From the NCBI GenBank assembly GCA_004151065.3, contig NWUY0300010586.1:30858-52399 (forward strand): a stretch of 21,542 nucleotides of DNA, given 5' to 3'. The stretch comes from Larix sibirica (taxonomy: Eukaryota > Streptophyta > Pinopsida > Pinales > Pinaceae). Shown in pieces: positions 1 to 11,710 of the stretch. Each line of letters starts with the position of its first letter. The first letter of the stretch is position 1. Both the position numbers and the translations under genes were made by a program. The notes under the pieces are model-generated. The model searched no databases and was not told the DNA's origin. It saw only the letters and a program-made list of their open reading frames with translations.

Positions 1-952
1 TGTGTGTATGTTTATGTGCGTAGTGTATTTCCTGCTTTGCTTATTATTATGCTTCCGCCATAATAATACCGATTCATTCAATCAAACTATTGTCCCCGTC
101 GTGCATATGGGTGCGTATGGATCACCTCAACTCACCAAACATGCTCTCAAGGAACATATCTGGACACCCACTCTTAGCCTTCAATATATGGCCACGGGAC
201 ACAACTCAACCTCCAAAGGGTTAACCACATTGGCCAACAAATCTGTTTTTCATGAAGTGGCATTGTGTTTATTAGTGCCTCAATAATTGAATGTTATATT
301 TTATGCTTGTGAGATTTGGAATGAATATATTCAAACCCAAGGAAATGCTCCCTCTTGATTGTAATTAAATTTATTTTCTTTGAAACAAATGTAAATATTT
401 AAGTGGCATGTGTCTCAGGAACTCAAGAGATGTAATTGTCTTGGAAGCAATCGAAGAGTCACCGAGGTATGAGTTATTTTTGTAAAAAACTATAAGATTA
501 GGAGGTGAGTAAAAGGGACTTTTGGGCCTAAAGAGTTTTGGCTACTCAATTTGTATGAACTATTTCGGAAGATTAATAGATAATTATTGGACTCAAAATT
601 GGCATTGGAAGTTGTGTTTATTTTATGGATGGATACCGTGAAAGTTGCATATGCAGTAAGATTGTTATGTTTACCCATTGGATTACTCTGATGTTTCTTT
701 GATACTTATTGTGTATGTGATGAATGCAGTTTCCTTTTGCTTTCTATGAGATGTGAATGCAAATTGGTTTTATGTCGTATATATTTGAGTGTTCAACTTC
801 ATTTTGTAGCTACGATATATTTTATGTTCAGTGGTTATCTATTGTTAGAATGTATCATGCTTCATTCGCGACCCTCTCTTTATAAATTTTGCTCCTTGCA
901 AAGATAGATTAAGTTAGTTTATCTTGCATCGTAGGTTAGAGAATTATGCTTC
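1..952. other. Unassigned AT-rich intergenic sequence
   Basis: I see no recognisable gene or element. A 94-codon open frame (2-286, + strand) has no family motif I recognise and is treated as chance. From about 290 the sequence is AT-rich with stops in all frames. The part from 32 is repeated at 8034-8954. Confidence 0.6.
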
Positions 953-1400
953 TCATTTAATAATATAATAAAACCCTAAACAGTGGACCGAGCCGCAACT
1001 AGTAAAAGCCTTAACCAGTGAACGATAGTCGGGCCAGAATCTGGACGGGTTCCCTATTCCAAATGGTAAGAAGTCTAATCGGTATTTCTCACCAGGGATA
1101 ACTCTTACTGTTGAAGCAAGCATTTTTCCGAGCGTCAACAACACCTTGAGGCACCAACCCCAGGCATCAAAAGTCCTTCTCCATATACGTCCCCCCAGGA
1201 AAAAATACCTCAAGCTATGGATTTTTGATAACTGTATAAGGGAAAGAGATGTTGGAATAGGTTTATTGATTGTGTTTGTCCCCAACCCATAAGGTGTTAC
1301 ATGTAAAAATTATCCTTCATGGTTATGGGCTTCCGTGAGATCACAAACTGAACAGACCCTCTAGGCCCAAGGGTGGATTTTCTATCAATCTCCACCTCAC
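953..1400. other. GC-richer block, possibly an eroded repeat or organelle-derived fragment (unidentified)
   Basis: This stretch is visibly richer in G and C than its surroundings. It contains a 110-codon minus-strand open frame (953-1285) rich in Trp, Arg and Gly, and the sequence continues to about 1400 without a stop-dense texture. I do not recognise the protein. The change in composition suggests a different origin from its neighbours, for example part of an old LTR element or transferred organelle DNA, but no diagnostic motif supports either. The second copy is at 8955-9402. Confidence 0.35.
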
Positions 1401-1444
1401 ATCAGGACATCAAAGCATTCGTAATAATCATAACATTAGTGAAC

Positions 1445-1690
1445 ACATATCATCAACATGAATATTAAGGAACTGCATGCTACCACATGCCATCATGAGA
1501 GTATAACATCATCATCGTGAATATTAGGGATCCACATGCCACCACATGCCATTATGAGAACATAAACTCATCACTAGTATTAAGGAACAACATGCTAACC
1601 CATGACATCACCATCATAACATCATGAATAGTAAACAATTTCATGATGTTGCATGCCATCATAAGGTTATAACATCACCATAAACATAAA
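1445..1690. repeat. Degenerate minisatellite, about 55-60 bp period, CATCAT/CATGCCA-rich
   Basis: About four imperfect units can be aligned by eye. Each has the order ATCATC(A)-TGAATATTA(A/G)GG-(A)ACATGC-CACATGCCATCATGAG-TATAAC. Units begin near 1449, 1508, 1570 and 1620, with small indels. The CATCA-rich character fades out over the next 600 bp (to about 2100) without clear periodicity. It is AT-rich and noncoding. Confidence 0.6.
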
Positions 1691-4482
1691 ACCAAGTAAT
1701 CATCGGGAAATATCAAGGAAGGTACCAACTAGCATGTGAAAGCATATTAGCACAAAATTGTTATCATTATATGAACATATGTCATCATAGTCATTTCGCA
1801 TCATCAAATCCTTATGAATTATAAAATAGCCACATGTAATAATAAGAACAACACAACATCAAATACCATACAACAAGAATGGAATAACATCATGAATACC
1901 CATGTCCTGATAATCATATTAACATGGGGTTAATAGACAGTATAATCATTGGTAATGCATGAATATTTCAACAATGAGTACCAAGATATCACATCAAATA
2001 CGATGGAAAGGTCATGAAAACATTCATCTAGTATGTGGATTTGTTTTTCAATTCACCTGGAATATACCCAAGGACATCATGAAATGCCTTCATCAATACT
2101 ACCTACCATAATTTCTAAAACATCGTTATGAATAAAGAAAGTTGGATTCTAAATATTGCTTGTCATTGTATCCTCGATACCATTAGGAAGGAACCACATG
2201 TTAATTACCGCATGATGTCCTATCCCAACACCACTATAAATAACAAAGAATTGCACGCTGACTACCACGTGCTATCCATTGCCTCCTTAGATCACCGGTT
2301 GTTTTACCCCGCCCTGTGATCTCATACATACGCTACCCAACTCTACTACAAGTTGTTAAGTCTAGATTCATTCCTATATGGGACATGGTGGAATATAATC
2401 ATCTCAAAATGTCATTTTAACTTAAGGATCCAATCCTACTAAGGTGGCCAACTTTGCTACTATAAATGGTCTTTTGGGTCTAATTATTTATTTCGTCTAG
2501 AACCAAGCATATGCTATAGAACCAAAAAATTGAGGGACTGACTGTAAGTTATTGTGAGTTTTCAAACCAAGTTTCTTCCACAATAATATACCACACAACC
2601 TTTTATTTATGTGATGGCAGGTTTCCTTGATGGTGGGCCCAAAACAACAATTTATAAAATTACATACAACCCTTACATACCACCCTTTCTATCTTCTTTT
2701 TTTCATGTGGTTCACGACACCGGATATCGGTTGCTTGCTACATCCACGGAAAACCCCCTCGAAATCCAGAGCACATGGGGAAACCAAATATTTCTATGGG
2801 TTAAACCTTTAGCTCTGATTACACAGCCTAACTTGGTCGTAACATCGATCAAGGTCCTATTACCACCCTTTCTATCTTATTGAAGTACTCTTTGTCTTTA
2901 TACTTTTAGTTTTGAAGCAAATAATTATGTTTACATTCATTAATATTCTATATAATATTATCTCCTTAGATGCGACATCATGAGCCTCAATTTGGCTAAG
3001 AATTGGTGATTATAAGCTTGTGTTGGATCAAACTCAATACCAATACACATTTCTTCACGTTGAAATGGGGGATTGGGGGTATTTTATTGTTATTGAGTCA
3101 CTACATTTGGGCATGGATAATGTCACTCTTACATTGGTTGTATACACCAAGTTTTATGTCTTCGATGAATTATGACCTTTGGAGATCAACAATATTATTA
3201 ACCACATTGGGGCATTACATGTTTTCTAGGCCAAGTTCCATATTATGAGAAAAGTACATTTTTGTTTCAATCCACACAACTACAACTTTGTTAGTGTTAT
3301 ATTTTTCTTTACTTATTGTTTTTGCCTTGATGTCAAATCCAAATCAAGTAACATCATAAGCAATTTAATATTCTCATTCTTATTTCTTAATATTCATGCC
3401 CAAATTCCATCTATGGGATGTACTAGATTTTGCCTCTCTCATGCCACCTTTCAAGGAAAATTGTGTTGAATATATTAGTATTTCTCTATCACACAAACAG
3501 AACTAAACTATAGACTCAACTAATTTCACAAGCTATATGTTTATTATAATTATAATATCCCAATTCATGGTTGAAATACAAGTTGTAGGAGCTTTACACA
3601 AAAAAACTCAGCTACTTCCACTTCACCCTTGTTAATTAAACACCTTGAAAGGTTTGTTTTGGGAAGCCTCCAAGATTTGTTAGGTTTATTCATACATCCT
3701 AACAAATCACACTGCTTACCTAGCCAAATTATTATTATTATTGTTTTTGTTGTTGTTACTACTTTCACCCAATCGAATCACATACAATAAAATATGTTAA
3801 TAGCCAATAGGTATGTAATATTTCATCTACAAAATGTTTGGAGTTAAGATTGTTTTTGGCATGTTCTATCCTCTTCTAAATATCCTTTCCACTTTTAGGA
3901 ATAAAGAAAATCTATGTTCTCAGGAAATCAACATATTATTGTTCCAACTTGAGTAGATGACCCTGAACCTTATATTGGAATATCTATGGTCTAATCCACC
4001 ATGCAAAACATGAGAAACATTGGCCCATGTAAAATCCATATAAAAATGGTTTTGAGTTTCTAACCAAACAAAAAAGAATCAACAAAAGTCCATGCAATAA
4101 ATGGACGTAGAAAAAAAGTTTGGAGTCCATTGTTTGGGATGTAGGCATATTTCATTAATTAAGCAATGTTGTTAAAGTACGCAAAATAATTACTATCCAT
4201 TACATACATAAAATGATAAATAGATGTTTGGTATAAATGTAAAGATGTAGCAAATACACAATACTTGTAACTGGTTTCTAATTTCTAAAATAAAGGATTT
4301 TTATGTCTATATTTCATGTTTGTATTTGTAATTTGTCATTTTTTTTACATTTTAAAATATATAAAACATGTCCCCCATGTATTGTTTCCAAGGTAGACGT
4401 GTACTATGTCAGATACATGTACCCACATGTACTTTATGTCCCATGTCCCCGTGTCATGTGACTTAGGTTTTTTCCTTGAGTC
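1691..4482. other. Unassigned intergenic sequence
   Basis: About 2.8 kb holds no gene I can support. Open frames of 60-90 codons (for example 2128-2319, 2611-2883, 3003-3248 and 3245-3469 on +, 3565-3768 on -) lack family motifs and look like chance or decayed-element sequence. A short ATT/GTT-rich stretch lies near 3728-3757. Around 4365-4460, ATGT, CATGT and GTGTCC-like words are unusually dense, recalling degenerate GTGTCC-type dispersed repeats of plants. The second copy is at 9693-12484. Confidence 0.5.
3674..3708. repeat. Perfect 11-bp inverted repeat (hairpin), 13-nt loop
   Basis: The arm GATTTGTTAGG (3674-3684) is followed after 13 nt by its exact complement CCTAACAAATC (3698-3708). 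It lies in noncoding sequence with no adjacent gene, so no terminator or regulatory role can be assigned. Confidence 0.75.
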
Positions 4483-4621
4483 TGTTGGCTAGTATTCTCG
4501 TAGAAATAACACAATAGTGAAAACAACAGATCCAAACCAGTGCACAACAAAGAGATCAACATGGATAGGGCACAGTGCTAATATTTTTATTTGAGAGTAG
4601 CGACCAGTGATGCAAGAAAGG

Positions 4622-4635
4622 GCACATGCATGTGC
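4622..4635. repeat. 14-bp perfect palindrome with a CATGCATG core
   Basis: GCACATGCATGTGC is its own reverse complement and lies in the presumed U3 of the LTR. It contains CATGCATG, an RY-type word that plant B3-domain factors can bind; any role here is inference. A 7-bp hairpin (AAAGTCT/AGACTTT) follows at 4660-4679. The second copy is at 12624-12637. Confidence 0.5.
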
Positions 4636-4914
4636 TAGCTTCATCCTCTTCCAGATTTAAAAGTCTGATTTTAGACTTTGCTTTTGTTGTTTCCAGAAGT
4701 TTGGCGTGCCAGATTTAGCAATTTTCTTTTTCAAATTTAGAAAGGCACCATCTTTAGCTACAATTCAATTTACAGCTAGAGTGCATTAGTCAGAAAACTT
4801 CCAATTTTAGGAAGGGTGCACTTCCCTAGACAATATTATATTAGGGTTTTGCTTTTCTAATTTAGGTGCCCACGAAGATGGGCTATTTTTTATTTTATCG
4901 TAACCCTCTTCATC

Positions 4915-4921
4915 TATAAAA
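4915..4921 (+). promoter_or_regulatory. TATA box of the LTR candidate
   Basis: TATAAAA in the context CATC-TATAAAA-GAAAG, inside the LTR. This position is usual for the start of the R region of plant Copia LTRs. Activity is unlikely because the element is broken. The second copy is at 12917-12923. Confidence 0.5.
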
Positions 4922-5164
4922 GAAAGTCAGGGGTGTGAGTGATATATTCATTCCAGTTTTGAGCTATTATTGTTGTACTGCTTGAGTTTATGAGAACCAG
5001 AAATGTTTTGAGTGTTGTAGATTCTATTGTTTTTTGTTTGTATTTTCAGTTAGCTATGTGTGTGTAGATATAGCATATGTACCAACAATTTTGTGAGTTT
5101 AGTTTACTACTTTCTAGGGTTTTAGGTTACGCTTACCATGAACTGAAATTTTAACATAGACAAC

Positions 5165-5180
5165 TGGTAGAAAGTTTGAT
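5165..5180 (+). other. Possible degenerate primer-binding site
   Basis: TGGTAGAAAGTTTGAT, preceded by ACAAC, resembles the TGGTATCAGAGC-type sites complementary to initiator methionine tRNA that follow Copia LTRs. It fits only with gaps and mismatches. It lies 78 bp beyond the preferred LTR end, or directly next to the alternative end at 5162. The second copy is at 13167-13182. Confidence 0.25.
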
Positions 5181-5217
5181 TTATCTTACTCATACCACGA
5201 TGAAAACATTCTTTGTA

Positions 5218-5810
5218 GTAAGTATTGTTTCCGGATTCATGACTTTGCCAATGGCTATGCACTAGAAGGTTGTAAAGAGGATACCAAGGTATATACAAAA
5301 TACATTGGATTTTGGGGTGGAGTTTATCAAGAATGACAAGTTTAGTTTAGCATGTTATATAGATTCAAATTGGGCAAGGTCACAAGAATACATAAATTCT
5401 AATTTCAAGGATATGCATTCTACTTGGGTTCGGGTCCAATTTAGTGGACTAGAAAGAAGAAAACTACATTGGTGCTATTTCCCATAAAGGCATAGTACAA
5501 ACTTGCAATAGAAGTTGCATGCAAGACAATATGACTAAGGAGGATAATGGAGGATGCGTAAGTCTATTAGAGTGGAACAACCTACTTGTGTTATGATAAT
5601 TAGAGTTAATGAAACTAGTGATAAATCCAATTTGTCACTCGAAGATAGCATGCAGAGATTCATTGTCGCTTCATCTTAGAGGTGTTCAAAACAAGGAGAT
5701 TGAACTTTTCTATTGTCCTTCTTAGAACCATTGAGTTTATGTATTCACCAAGCCTTTTCAAAGGATAAATTTGTAAAATTTTAAGACAAATTTGGTGTGA
5801 AATTTAATGG
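5218..5810 (+). pseudogene. Decayed Copia polyprotein remnant (end of RT through RNase H)
   Basis: In a living element this region encodes the RNase H end of the Copia polyprotein, which removes the RNA strand during reverse transcription. The first frame (5218-5487) shows the Copia signature around KRIPRYIQNTLDFGVEF, followed by CYIDSNWARSQ, where YxDSxWA holds one catalytic Asp. A TAG at 5263 sits where the family usually has Trp. After a stop at 5485-5487, similarity continues in other frames: VACKTI-stop-LRRIMEDA near 5510-5560, then SKDKFVKF and FGVKF near 5756-5808, matching the usual C-terminal end. There are at least two frameshifts and several stops, so it is dead. Gag, protease, integrase and most of RT are absent between it and the upstream LTR. 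An AAAGGGGA tract at 5821-5828 could be the polypurine tract, but no matching 3' LTR follows. Confidence 0.8.
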
Positions 5811-6096
5811 ATTGGTCATCAAAGGGGATGACATAAATATGAATATTATGACCGATGTTTACTCATGTACACAAATAACATGTAAGTATCGGGCCTCTAA
5901 AACAAATATAACTTCAACTAGTTAAGGCAAATAAGGTAAAAGTAAATATAATGATCAATCTTTATTTATGTACATAAGTAAAAGTTACGTATCATGACTA
6001 GATAATAGTAAATATAACTATAAGTTAGACTAATTAACATAAATAAGATGAAAAATTAATTAAGTAAATTAATGGTGAGGACACACTCCAAAACAT

Positions 6097-6173
6097 TTGG
6101 GAGTTATATCAATTATGTCCAAATATGTACTTGAGGCTTGGGAGTTATATCAATTATGTCCAAATATGTACTT
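6097..6173. repeat. Two tandem 36-bp identical units, period 41 bp
   Basis: A 36-bp word beginning TTGGGAGTTATATC and ending AAATATGTACTT occurs at 6097-6132 and again at 6138-6173, separated by GAGGC. The perfect identity indicates a recent local duplication or replication slippage. The second copy is at 14099-14175. Confidence 0.9.
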
Positions 6174-6553
6174 AATGCCTCAATAATGAAGAAACATCTC
6201 GCATAGTGCATTTTCTCTCTTTAATATTTTGTAATGGGTTGGGAACTAAGTGTGGCCATATCAAGATAAACAAAGGTTTAAAAACTTTAACAACGTTAAA
6301 AGCTTAACCCATTCAGTGTGGACATTTTGCATATAGTATCACATTCTTTCTACCTCAACTTACTAGCTAATTTCAACATCTATTACTACTCACGGCACAT
6401 AAACCAATAAATTACTACTATTTTAGGTGGTCGCAAAGCAAGCTTGCCATCACAACGAAGCAACTCCCTTGACTTTCTTTTCACACCACTTCAATTATAT
6501 CTATAATTCAAACGGAGGACAACTTCTAAAATATGGAGGAAATGTCAAAAAGT

Positions 6554-6678
6554 TTAGTCTTATAAATATATTTTGAGCTAATTATTTAAATATATTAATT
6601 CTATAAAAATGTTAGATATAGAATTAGTCTTATAAATATTAGATATACTCATAGGAAAAATATAAAATGTTAGATATA
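6554..6678. repeat. AT-rich interleaved direct repeats
   Basis: TTAGTCTTATAAATAT occurs at 6554-6569 and 6624-6639. AAAATGTTAGATATA occurs at 6606-6620 and 6664-6678. The interleaving suggests an old duplication of about 60-70 bp that has since diverged. The second copy is at 14556-14680. Confidence 0.6.
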
Positions 6679-8032
6679 TTAAAATATTATTTTCTATCAA
6701 TCAGACCATTGTCTAGCAATAGAACATAGCACTTGCCATAATGTTGACCCAAGTTAAAACCTTGTTTGGCATGCTATCATGTGTTATTACAGGGGAATGC
6801 CAATATGGGGCAAGTAAACGAGGTCAGGTGCATGCTATGTGATTTTGACAACAAATATGCCTTTTGAATGTGACATCTCAGCAATGGGGAATTATGAGCT
6901 TCGGTGCACTTTCTTAATGTTAAAATGAGAGAGTATTTCTATTGTTTTACTACCAAAATTAAAGAAAGAAAAAAACATTATTTTCTAGTTGTATTGAATA
7001 TGTTTTGTGGATATTAAGGTGGGCCTTCTTCCATTTAAAAAGGGTACCAAACTCTTTTTAAATCAAGCAGTTATACTCTAGGTCTGCTTAACAATATACT
7101 TCAATCCCAACACAGTCCTATAAGCCTATTTCTTCTTCTAGCTTCTCATCTTGGTCCATATGTTTTGGTATCCTACTATAATGCGAAGATTTATTGTCCT
7201 CTTGCATTTTAGATATAGGAGTCTATAACATAATCATGCAATCATGAACTGCATGAACTCACATAACATGCTACATTAGCAAGACCTGGACTTTAAGGTT
7301 TATCATGCAATTCTAAATTTATGCCCATTTTGACATTAAGAGAATAATAGAATACCACTAGGGAAAAAATATGTCTTGGAAAATGTAGTTTACTTAATCT
7401 ACCAACCACATACATCTACCTCAGTAGTTCAATCTTCTAAAAAAATTATTCGCTTCGGCATTTCCATAGCTAAGTATGGATGACTTGGACTGTCAATTGT
7501 AAAGGAAGGTAATAATTGCACAAGACTAATAATCTTAGGACAACAATCTAATGTAAGACAAAACCATTGATACTAATGAAGTTCTAATAGCACCAGCAAG
7601 GACGATATAAATATTTACTTATTGTGAGACAGTACAATGAAACATATTAGTCTATTAGTATTAATTGCATAAAACATAATTGTAAGAGCCTCATCATGGA
7701 AAAAGGATAAGGGTGTTGCAACAAATCAAAAGAGAGAGAGATTATCACTTATGGAATAGATATGAAACAACAATATGACCTAGGAAACCAACCAAGAAAT
7801 CACTATTAGTTACAACTTACAACTTACAACATGTTAGACAAACAAGAACATGCAAATACAACAGTGATTGCTTGACATAAAATGCTTGAAGTAAATGTTT
7901 GGTGCCAAAATCACTCTTGACATTTTTTCACCCAATGGTTATAACATATAAATATCATTGTAGACAACCTCAAATAAGATTGCAATTATGCACATCTCCA
8001 TTTTCAATATCTAAATATATTTTAATAAAACA

Positions 8033-8033
8033 N
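8033..8033. other. Single-base assembly gap (n)
   Basis: This is the only non-ACGT character in the window, and it sits exactly between the end of copy A and the start of copy B. Some scaffolders write one n where the estimated gap is zero or negative, meaning the contigs should overlap. That fits the 8001-bp shared sequence. The open frame that appears to run across it (7899-8288) is an artefact of the join. Confidence 0.95.
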
Positions 8034-9446
8034 CTGCTTTGCTTATTATTATGCTTCCGCCATAATAATACCGATTCATTCAATCAAACTATTGTCCCCG
8101 TCGTGCATATGGGTGCGTATGGATCACCTCAACTCACCAAACATGCTCTCAAGGAACATATCTGGACACCCACTCTTAGCCTTCAATATATGGCCACGGG
8201 ACACAACTCAACCTCCAAAGGGTTAACCACATTGGCCAACAAATCTGTTTTTCATGAAGTGGCATTGTGTTTATTAGTGCCTCAATAATTGAATGTTATA
8301 TTTTATGCTTGTGAGATTTGGAATGAATATATTCAAACCCAAGGAAATGCTCCCTCTTGATTGTAATTAAATTTATTTTCTTTGAAACAAATGTAAATAT
8401 TTAAGTGGCATGTGTCTCAGGAACTCAAGAGATGTAATTGTCTTGGAAGCAATCGAAGAGTCACCGAGGTATGAGTTATTTTTGTAAAAAACTATAAGAT
8501 TAGGAGGTGAGTAAAAGGGACTTTTGGGCCTAAAGAGTTTTGGCTACTCAATTTGTATGAACTATTTCGGAAGATTAATAGATAATTATTGGACTCAAAA
8601 TTGGCATTGGAAGTTGTGTTTATTTTATGGATGGATACCGTGAAAGTTGCATATGCAGTAAGATTGTTATGTTTACCCATTGGATTACTCTGATGTTTCT
8701 TTGATACTTATTGTGTATGTGATGAATGCAGTTTCCTTTTGCTTTCTATGAGATGTGAATGCAAATTGGTTTTATGTCGTATATATTTGAGTGTTCAACT
8801 TCATTTTGTAGCTACGATATATTTTATGTTCAGTGGTTATCTATTGTTAGAATGTATCATGCTTCATTCGCGACCCTCTCTTTATAAATTTTGCTCCTTG
8901 CAAAGATAGATTAAGTTAGTTTATCTTGCATCGTAGGTTAGAGAATTATGCTTCTCATTTAATAATATAATAAAACCCTAAACAGTGGACCGAGCCGCAA
9001 CTAGTAAAAGCCTTAACCAGTGAACGATAGTCGGGCCAGAATCTGGACGGGTTCCCTATTCCAAATGGTAAGAAGTCTAATCGGTATTTCTCACCAGGGA
9101 TAACTCTTACTGTTGAAGCAAGCATTTTTCCGAGCGTCAACAACACCTTGAGGCACCAACCCCAGGCATCAAAAGTCCTTCTCCATATACGTCCCCCCAG
9201 GAAAAAATACCTCAAGCTATGGATTTTTGATAACTGTATAAGGGAAAGAGATGTTGGAATAGGTTTATTGATTGTGTTTGTCCCCAACCCATAAGGTGTT
9301 ACATGTAAAAATTATCCTTCATGGTTATGGGCTTCCGTGAGATCACAAACTGAACAGACCCTCTAGGCCCAAGGGTGGATTTTCTATCAATCTCCACCTC
9401 ACATCAGGACATCAAAGCATTCGTAATAATCATAACATTAGTGAAC

Positions 9447-9692
9447 ACATATCATCAACATGAATATTAAGGAACTGCATGCTACCACATGCCATCATGA
9501 GAGTATAACATCATCATCGTGAATATTAGGGATCCACATGCCACCACATGCCATTATGAGAACATAAACTCATCACTAGTATTAAGGAACAACATGCTAA
9601 CCCATGACATCACCATCATAACATCATGAATAGTAAACAATTTCATGATGTTGCATGCCATCATAAGGTTATAACATCACCATAAACATAAA
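9447..9692. repeat. Degenerate minisatellite (copy B of 1445-1690)
   Basis: This is the same imperfect CATCAT/CATGCCA array, identical to the first at offset 8002. It is probably the same locus counted twice. Confidence 0.6.
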
Positions 9693-11675
9693 ACCAAGTA
9701 ATCATCGGGAAATATCAAGGAAGGTACCAACTAGCATGTGAAAGCATATTAGCACAAAATTGTTATCATTATATGAACATATGTCATCATAGTCATTTCG
9801 CATCATCAAATCCTTATGAATTATAAAATAGCCACATGTAATAATAAGAACAACACAACATCAAATACCATACAACAAGAATGGAATAACATCATGAATA
9901 CCCATGTCCTGATAATCATATTAACATGGGGTTAATAGACAGTATAATCATTGGTAATGCATGAATATTTCAACAATGAGTACCAAGATATCACATCAAA
10001 TACGATGGAAAGGTCATGAAAACATTCATCTAGTATGTGGATTTGTTTTTCAATTCACCTGGAATATACCCAAGGACATCATGAAATGCCTTCATCAATA
10101 CTACCTACCATAATTTCTAAAACATCGTTATGAATAAAGAAAGTTGGATTCTAAATATTGCTTGTCATTGTATCCTCGATACCATTAGGAAGGAACCACA
10201 TGTTAATTACCGCATGATGTCCTATCCCAACACCACTATAAATAACAAAGAATTGCACGCTGACTACCACGTGCTATCCATTGCCTCCTTAGATCACCGG
10301 TTGTTTTACCCCGCCCTGTGATCTCATACATACGCTACCCAACTCTACTACAAGTTGTTAAGTCTAGATTCATTCCTATATGGGACATGGTGGAATATAA
10401 TCATCTCAAAATGTCATTTTAACTTAAGGATCCAATCCTACTAAGGTGGCCAACTTTGCTACTATAAATGGTCTTTTGGGTCTAATTATTTATTTCGTCT
10501 AGAACCAAGCATATGCTATAGAACCAAAAAATTGAGGGACTGACTGTAAGTTATTGTGAGTTTTCAAACCAAGTTTCTTCCACAATAATATACCACACAA
10601 CCTTTTATTTATGTGATGGCAGGTTTCCTTGATGGTGGGCCCAAAACAACAATTTATAAAATTACATACAACCCTTACATACCACCCTTTCTATCTTCTT
10701 TTTTTCATGTGGTTCACGACACCGGATATCGGTTGCTTGCTACATCCACGGAAAACCCCCTCGAAATCCAGAGCACATGGGGAAACCAAATATTTCTATG
10801 GGTTAAACCTTTAGCTCTGATTACACAGCCTAACTTGGTCGTAACATCGATCAAGGTCCTATTACCACCCTTTCTATCTTATTGAAGTACTCTTTGTCTT
10901 TATACTTTTAGTTTTGAAGCAAATAATTATGTTTACATTCATTAATATTCTATATAATATTATCTCCTTAGATGCGACATCATGAGCCTCAATTTGGCTA
11001 AGAATTGGTGATTATAAGCTTGTGTTGGATCAAACTCAATACCAATACACATTTCTTCACGTTGAAATGGGGGATTGGGGGTATTTTATTGTTATTGAGT
11101 CACTACATTTGGGCATGGATAATGTCACTCTTACATTGGTTGTATACACCAAGTTTTATGTCTTCGATGAATTATGACCTTTGGAGATCAACAATATTAT
11201 TAACCACATTGGGGCATTACATGTTTTCTAGGCCAAGTTCCATATTATGAGAAAAGTACATTTTTGTTTCAATCCACACAACTACAACTTTGTTAGTGTT
11301 ATATTTTTCTTTACTTATTGTTTTTGCCTTGATGTCAAATCCAAATCAAGTAACATCATAAGCAATTTAATATTCTCATTCTTATTTCTTAATATTCATG
11401 CCCAAATTCCATCTATGGGATGTACTAGATTTTGCCTCTCTCATGCCACCTTTCAAGGAAAATTGTGTTGAATATATTAGTATTTCTCTATCACACAAAC
11501 AGAACTAAACTATAGACTCAACTAATTTCACAAGCTATATGTTTATTATAATTATAATATCCCAATTCATGGTTGAAATACAAGTTGTAGGAGCTTTACA
11601 CAAAAAAACTCAGCTACTTCCACTTCACCCTTGTTAATTAAACACCTTGAAAGGTTTGTTTTGGGAAGCCTCCAA

Positions 11676-11710
11676 GATTTGTTAGGTTTATTCATACATC
11701 CTAACAAATC
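11676..11710. repeat. Perfect 11-bp inverted repeat (copy B of 3674-3708)
   Basis: Same hairpin at offset 8002, in the duplicated block. Confidence 0.75.

Larger units (their letters stand above)
4483..5087 (+). mobile_element. Copia-type LTR candidate, 605 bp
   Basis: The segment starts TGTTGG and ends CCAACA, the inverted terminal hexamers typical of many plant Copia-superfamily LTRs. It carries a TATAAAA box at 4915-4921, about 170 bp before its 3' end, as expected for a U3/R promoter. A Copia RNase H remnant follows on the same strand 130 bp downstream, which supports the assignment. The bases flanking the two ends (GAGTC and ATTTT) do not match, so it is not a solo LTR with an intact target-site duplication. 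An alternative end at TAGACA (5157-5162), pairing with TGTCTA at 4304-4309, would bring a primer-binding-like site directly next to the LTR. I prefer the TGTTGG/CCAACA ends but am not certain. Confidence 0.55.
32..8032. repeat. Copy A of an apparently identical 8001-bp direct repeat
   Basis: This block reappears at 8034-16034 with a constant offset of 8002. Every landmark I compared kept that offset, including ten pairs of translated open frames, the tandem repeats, the LTR and the Copia remnant, so no indel separates the copies and I saw no substitution. The left flank (1-31) does not resemble the sequence just before copy B (8003-8032). An ancient duplication would carry scattered mutations in such AT-rich noncoding DNA. 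I infer that this is probably one genomic locus represented twice by assembly; a very recent real tandem duplication is the alternative. Confidence 0.97.
5811..8032. other. Unassigned AT-rich intergenic sequence
   Basis: About 2.2 kb has no open frame long enough or similar enough to anything to call. It contains the direct repeats listed separately at 6097-6173 and 6554-6678, several AT-only stretches, and a short GAGA tract near 7730-7740. The second copy is at 13813-16034. Confidence 0.6.

Noticed and set aside
1336-2324. TGAGATCACA (1336-1345) and TGTGATCTCA (2315-2324) as terminal inverted repeats of a DNA transposon
   Set aside because: Only 10 bp match, there is no target-site duplication outside them and no transposase-like sequence inside. 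A 10-bp inverted match over this distance is expected by chance.
2611-2883. 90-codon plus-strand open frame (and the overlapping 61-codon frame)
   Set aside because: No family motif, no upstream or downstream gene signals, and composition like the surrounding spacer. Treated as chance.
7899-8288. 129-codon open frame reading across the n into copy B
   Set aside because: It joins the end of one contig-like block to the start of another through an unknown base, and the codon containing n cannot be translated. It is a product of the junction, not a gene.
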